From Clostridiales bacterium (GTDB taxonomy: Bacteria; Bacillota; Clostridia; Tissierellales; Sedimentibacteraceae): a stretch of DNA of 7,712 bases. Position 1 is the stretch's first letter, and each line of letters opens with the position of its first letter. The stretch lies in the NCBI GenBank assembly GCA_003483345.1, contig DMWH01000176.1:822-8533 (forward strand), read 5' to 3'. Positions 6,224 to 7,712 of the stretch are shown here, piece by piece. The notes under the pieces were generated by a model, which was given only the letters and a program-made list of their open reading frames with translations, was not told the DNA's origin and searched no databases. Made by a program: the position numbers and the translations under genes.

Positions 6224-7315
6224 ATGGAAAGATACCCTATGCTTGAATTCAATTTAAAAAAACTTTACAACAATACCAAAATTGTTACAAAACTATGTGA
6301 AGATAACGGAATCAAGGTTGCAGGCATAATTAAAGGATTCGGCGGAATTGCGGAAGGTGCCGAAGAAATGGTAAAAGGAGGCTGTTATCAAATAGGCAGC
6401 TCCCGAATTGAGCAGCTTAAAGCCTTGAAGGACAGGGGATTTGATATGCCTTTGTTATTGGTCAGAATCCCCATGATGTGTGAAAGTGAGGATGTCGTTA
6501 AATACAGTGATATATCCTTGGTTTCTGAAAAAGATACTCTGAATTTGCTAAATAAAGAAGCAAAAGCTCAAAATAAAATCTACGGCGTTGTGCTTATGTA
6601 TGATTTGGGGGATTTAAGAGAAGGAGTATTTTATAAAGAAGAATTGATTCGATTAGCCGAATATGTTGAATATGAATCAGATAATTTATATTTTGAAGGT
6701 ATAGGCTCAAATTTAAGCTGTTACGGCTCAGTTGCTCCAACTACGGAAAACTTAAGTCAATTGGCAGAAGCAGCAACAGAAATAGAAGAAAAACTAAACA
6801 GAAAACTAAACATAATATCCGGAGGAGGGACAACCACGCTGCCTCTTTTGGTGAGAGGGGGAGTTCCAAAGAAAATAAATCATCTTCGTATTGGAGAAGG
6901 AATAAATAATACACAAGATTTGCCTCTTTACTGGGATACAAATATTGAAGGTCTGGACCCTGATGTATTTGTTTTAAAGGCTCAAATTGTTGAAATAAAT
7001 GAAAAACCGACTCACCCCATTGGACAATTAATGGTAAATGCTTTTGGAGATTTGCCTCATTACGAAGACAGGGGAATCAGAAAAAGGGCAATTATTGCAT
7101 TGGGAAATCAGGATTTAGGGGACTCATCAAGGCTTGTTCCAAAGGATAAGAATATGATTGTATTAGGAGCCAGCAGCGACCATACCATTTTGGATATTCA
7201 CGATTGCAAAACAGAATATAAATTAGGAGATATAATTGAATTTAATATTTTGTATCAAGCAATGCTGATGACCACCTTGTCCGATTATGTACATAAAAAA
7301 ATAATAAAGTATTAA
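6224..7315 (+). CDS. Alanine/ornithine racemase family PLP-dependent enzyme
   Basis: A 363-residue fold-type III PLP enzyme. It begins with the alanine-racemase N-terminal barrel. Lys37 in GIIKGFGG is the expected Schiff-base lysine. LLVRIPMMCESEDVVKY, YDLGDLREG (126-134), the phosphate-binding SGGGTTTLP segment (199-207) and RIGEG (222-226) follow. The stretches RIPM-C-EDVVKY-DIS and DLGDLREG strongly recall the ornithine racemase Orr of Clostridium sticklandii more than Alr, so conversion between L- and D-ornithine is plausible, feeding D-ornithine aminomutase in ornithine fermentation. Other basic or neutral amino acids are not excluded. No ornithine pathway genes are in the window. The AGGAGG site (6213-6218) overlaps the tadA stop and the ATG is 5 bases further, so the two genes are probably co-transcribed. 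Confidence 0.85.
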   Translation: MERYPMLEFNLKKLYNNTKIVTKLCEDNGIKVAGIIKGFGGIAEGAEEMVKGGCYQIGSSRIEQLKALKDRGFDMPLLLVRIPMMCESEDVVKYSDISLVSEKDTLNLLNKEAKAQNKIYGVVLMYDLGDLREGVFYKEELIRLAEYVEYESDNLYFEGIGSNLSCYGSVAPTTENLSQLAEAATEIEEKLNRKLNIISGGGTTTLPLLVRGGVPKKINHLRIGEGINNTQDLPLYWDTNIEGLDPDVFVLKAQIVEINEKPTHPIGQLMVNAFGDLPHYEDRGIRKRAIIALGNQDLGDSSRLVPKDKNMIVLGASSDHTILDIHDCKTEYKLGDIIEFNILYQAMLMTTLSDYVHKKIIKY

Positions 7316-7347
7316 ATTTACCATATTGAGAAAGAGGAGGTGGAATC

Positions 7348-7392
7348 ATGCCCATTATTCAGGTAGAAATGCTAAAGGGAAGGACCTTCTAA
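7348..7392 (+). pseudogene. Truncated 4-oxalocrotonate tautomerase (14-codon remnant)
   Basis: A 14-codon frame reads MPIIQVEMLKGRTF and then stops. The first thirteen residues are a textbook start of 4-oxalocrotonate tautomerase, including the catalytic Pro after Met and the Arg of GRT. Full-length relatives have about 60-70 residues. An excellent AGGAGG site (7335-7340) lies 7 bases before the ATG, so the start looks functional. None of the three frames downstream continues with recognisable tautomerase sequence, so this appears to be a gene cut short by deletion or replacement rather than a simple frameshift. It lies 32 bases after the racemase gene and was probably its operon partner. If translated, the product is too short for the tautomerase fold. 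Confidence 0.65.
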
Positions 7393-7494
7393 TTACTGAT
7401 AAATTCTGTATCTGAGCATTAGTTAGTATTCAACTATTAATATTAAATTATTTCTGCGAACCCTGTCCCACCGGGCTGATAACAAAATAATTTG
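7393..7494. other. Non-coding stretch before the riboswitch promoter
   Basis: AT-rich sequence with a small GC-rich island (about 7455-7478). One frame across the island reads FCEPCPTGLITK before a stop, but it has no start and no known match. A weak hairpin (TAGTT/AACTA near 7420-7436) has no T-run. I see no reliable terminator for the racemase operon and no gene here. Confidence 0.3.
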
Positions 7495-7523
7495 TTGATT
7501 ATTGTCACAGCTTAAGTTATAAT
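7495..7523 (+). promoter_or_regulatory. Sigma-A promoter for the riboswitch-controlled gene
   Basis: TTGATT (7495-7500) is followed by 17 bases and a perfect TATAAT (7518-7523). Transcription would start near 7530, about 13 bases before the first riboswitch helix, which is a fitting distance. Confidence 0.7.
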
Positions 7524-7542
7524 TATGTTGAATATATAGACT

Positions 7543-7616
7543 GCATCAATATAATATGGATAATATGGTTCCATAGTTTCTACCAAACAACCTTAAATTG
7601 TTTGACTATTGATAGT
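7543..7616 (+). promoter_or_regulatory. Purine riboswitch aptamer, guanine class
   Basis: All parts of the purine aptamer are visible. P1 pairs ATCAAT (7545-7550) with ATTGAT (7608-7613). P2 pairs 7556-7560 with 7570-7574, with loop L2 AATATGG (7562-7568). The core is AGTTTCTACC (7575-7584). P3 pairs AAACAA (7585-7590) with TTGTTT (7598-7603), with L3 CCTTAAA (7591-7597). The L2 and L3 sequences can make the known kissing contact (GG with CC). The base equivalent to position 74 is C7606, in GACTAT, which pairs with guanine or hypoxanthine; adenine switches have U there. The core uridines are unchanged, which argues against a deoxyguanosine variant. Guanine switches normally turn off purine uptake or synthesis genes when purine is plentiful. 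Confidence 0.93.
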
Positions 7617-7627
7617 ATTATTCTATT

Positions 7628-7660
7628 GATGCGATTAGGGATACTTTTCGCATTTTTTAT
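7628..7660 (+). terminator. Riboswitch-controlled intrinsic terminator
   Basis: GATGCGA (7628-7634) pairs with TCGCATT (7648-7654), seven pairs with one G-T at the foot, around a 13-nt loop, and is followed by a T-run to 7658. It lies 15 bases after P1. The foot of its left arm can also pair with the 5' strand of P1: GCATCAAT (7543-7550) is an exact complement of ATTGATGC (7625-7632), which would prevent the terminator. Bound guanine, by stabilising P1, should therefore favour termination. Confidence 0.8.
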
Positions 7661-7695
7661 TTCTTGATGCAAAGTTTATTACATAGGAGGATAAA

Positions 7696-7712
7696 ATGAA
7701 AAAATTTTTAGG
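7696..7712 (+). CDS. Start of a guanine-riboswitch-controlled gene (partial)
   Basis: Only the first codons, MKKFL, are in the window. The AGGAGG site (7685-7690) is 5 bases before the ATG. A lysine-rich start followed by hydrophobic residues would fit a lipoprotein or other exported-protein signal. A BMP-family (nucleoside-binding) ABC transporter lipoprotein is a common target of such switches, but the product cannot be identified from this fragment. Confidence 0.65.

Noticed and set aside
7455..7490. Short frame reading FCEPCPTGLITK as a possible C-terminal remnant of the tautomerase or another gene
   Set aside because: It has no start and no upstream open frame of useful length, and does not resemble the tautomerase C-terminus.
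7543..7616. Adenine or deoxyguanosine riboswitch
   Set aside because: The discriminating base is C (GACTAT) rather than U, and the AGTTTCTACC core is unchanged, so the guanine class fits best.

Overview
The window looks like chromosomal DNA of a low-GC, Gram-positive anaerobe of the Clostridia/Tissierellia type. Supporting signs are strongly AT-rich sequence, very strong AGGAGG ribosome binding sites, near-consensus sigma-A promoters, an S-layer-homology (SLH) protein, and a racemase resembling the ornithine racemase of amino-acid-fermenting clostridia. The species cannot be fixed from the sequence alone.

Layout from left to right. (1) The 3' end of a D-Ala-D-Ala carboxypeptidase gene (dacF/PBP5 type), closed by an intrinsic terminator. 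(2) A tRNA-Arg(CCU) gene with its own promoter. (3) A four-gene operon, 795-4350, read from a perfect-consensus promoter embedded in operator-like repeats: a permuted papain-like (YiiX/NlpC-P60-like) predicted hydrolase, a YtrA-type GntR repressor, an ABC ATPase and an ABC-2-like membrane protein with a large C-terminal soluble domain. The first two genes are close, gntR and the ATPase overlap, and so do the ATPase and membrane-protein genes, so the set is probably co-transcribed and autoregulated. (4) A bidirectional terminator shared with a convergent gene for a secreted three-SLH-domain protein. Its probable 5' leader holds a 59-bp REP/MITE-like imperfect palindrome. (5) A plus-strand pair under a good promoter: tadA (tRNA adenosine deaminase) and an alanine/ornithine-racemase-family PLP enzyme. 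They are followed by a 14-codon remnant of a 4-oxalocrotonate tautomerase gene that keeps its start and ribosome binding site. (6) A promoter, a guanine-class purine riboswitch with an intrinsic terminator, and the first six codons of the gene it controls, which runs off the right edge.

The most interesting items are the riboswitch, the truncated tautomerase, the co-transcribed predicted hydrolase in the YtrA-type ABC operon, and the palindrome upstream of the SLH gene. In the riboswitch, the 5' strand of helix P1 can pair perfectly for 8 bp with the foot of the terminator, through a directly repeated copy of the 3' P1 strand. I see no CRISPR array, intact insertion sequence, toxin-antitoxin pair or complete novel defence system.
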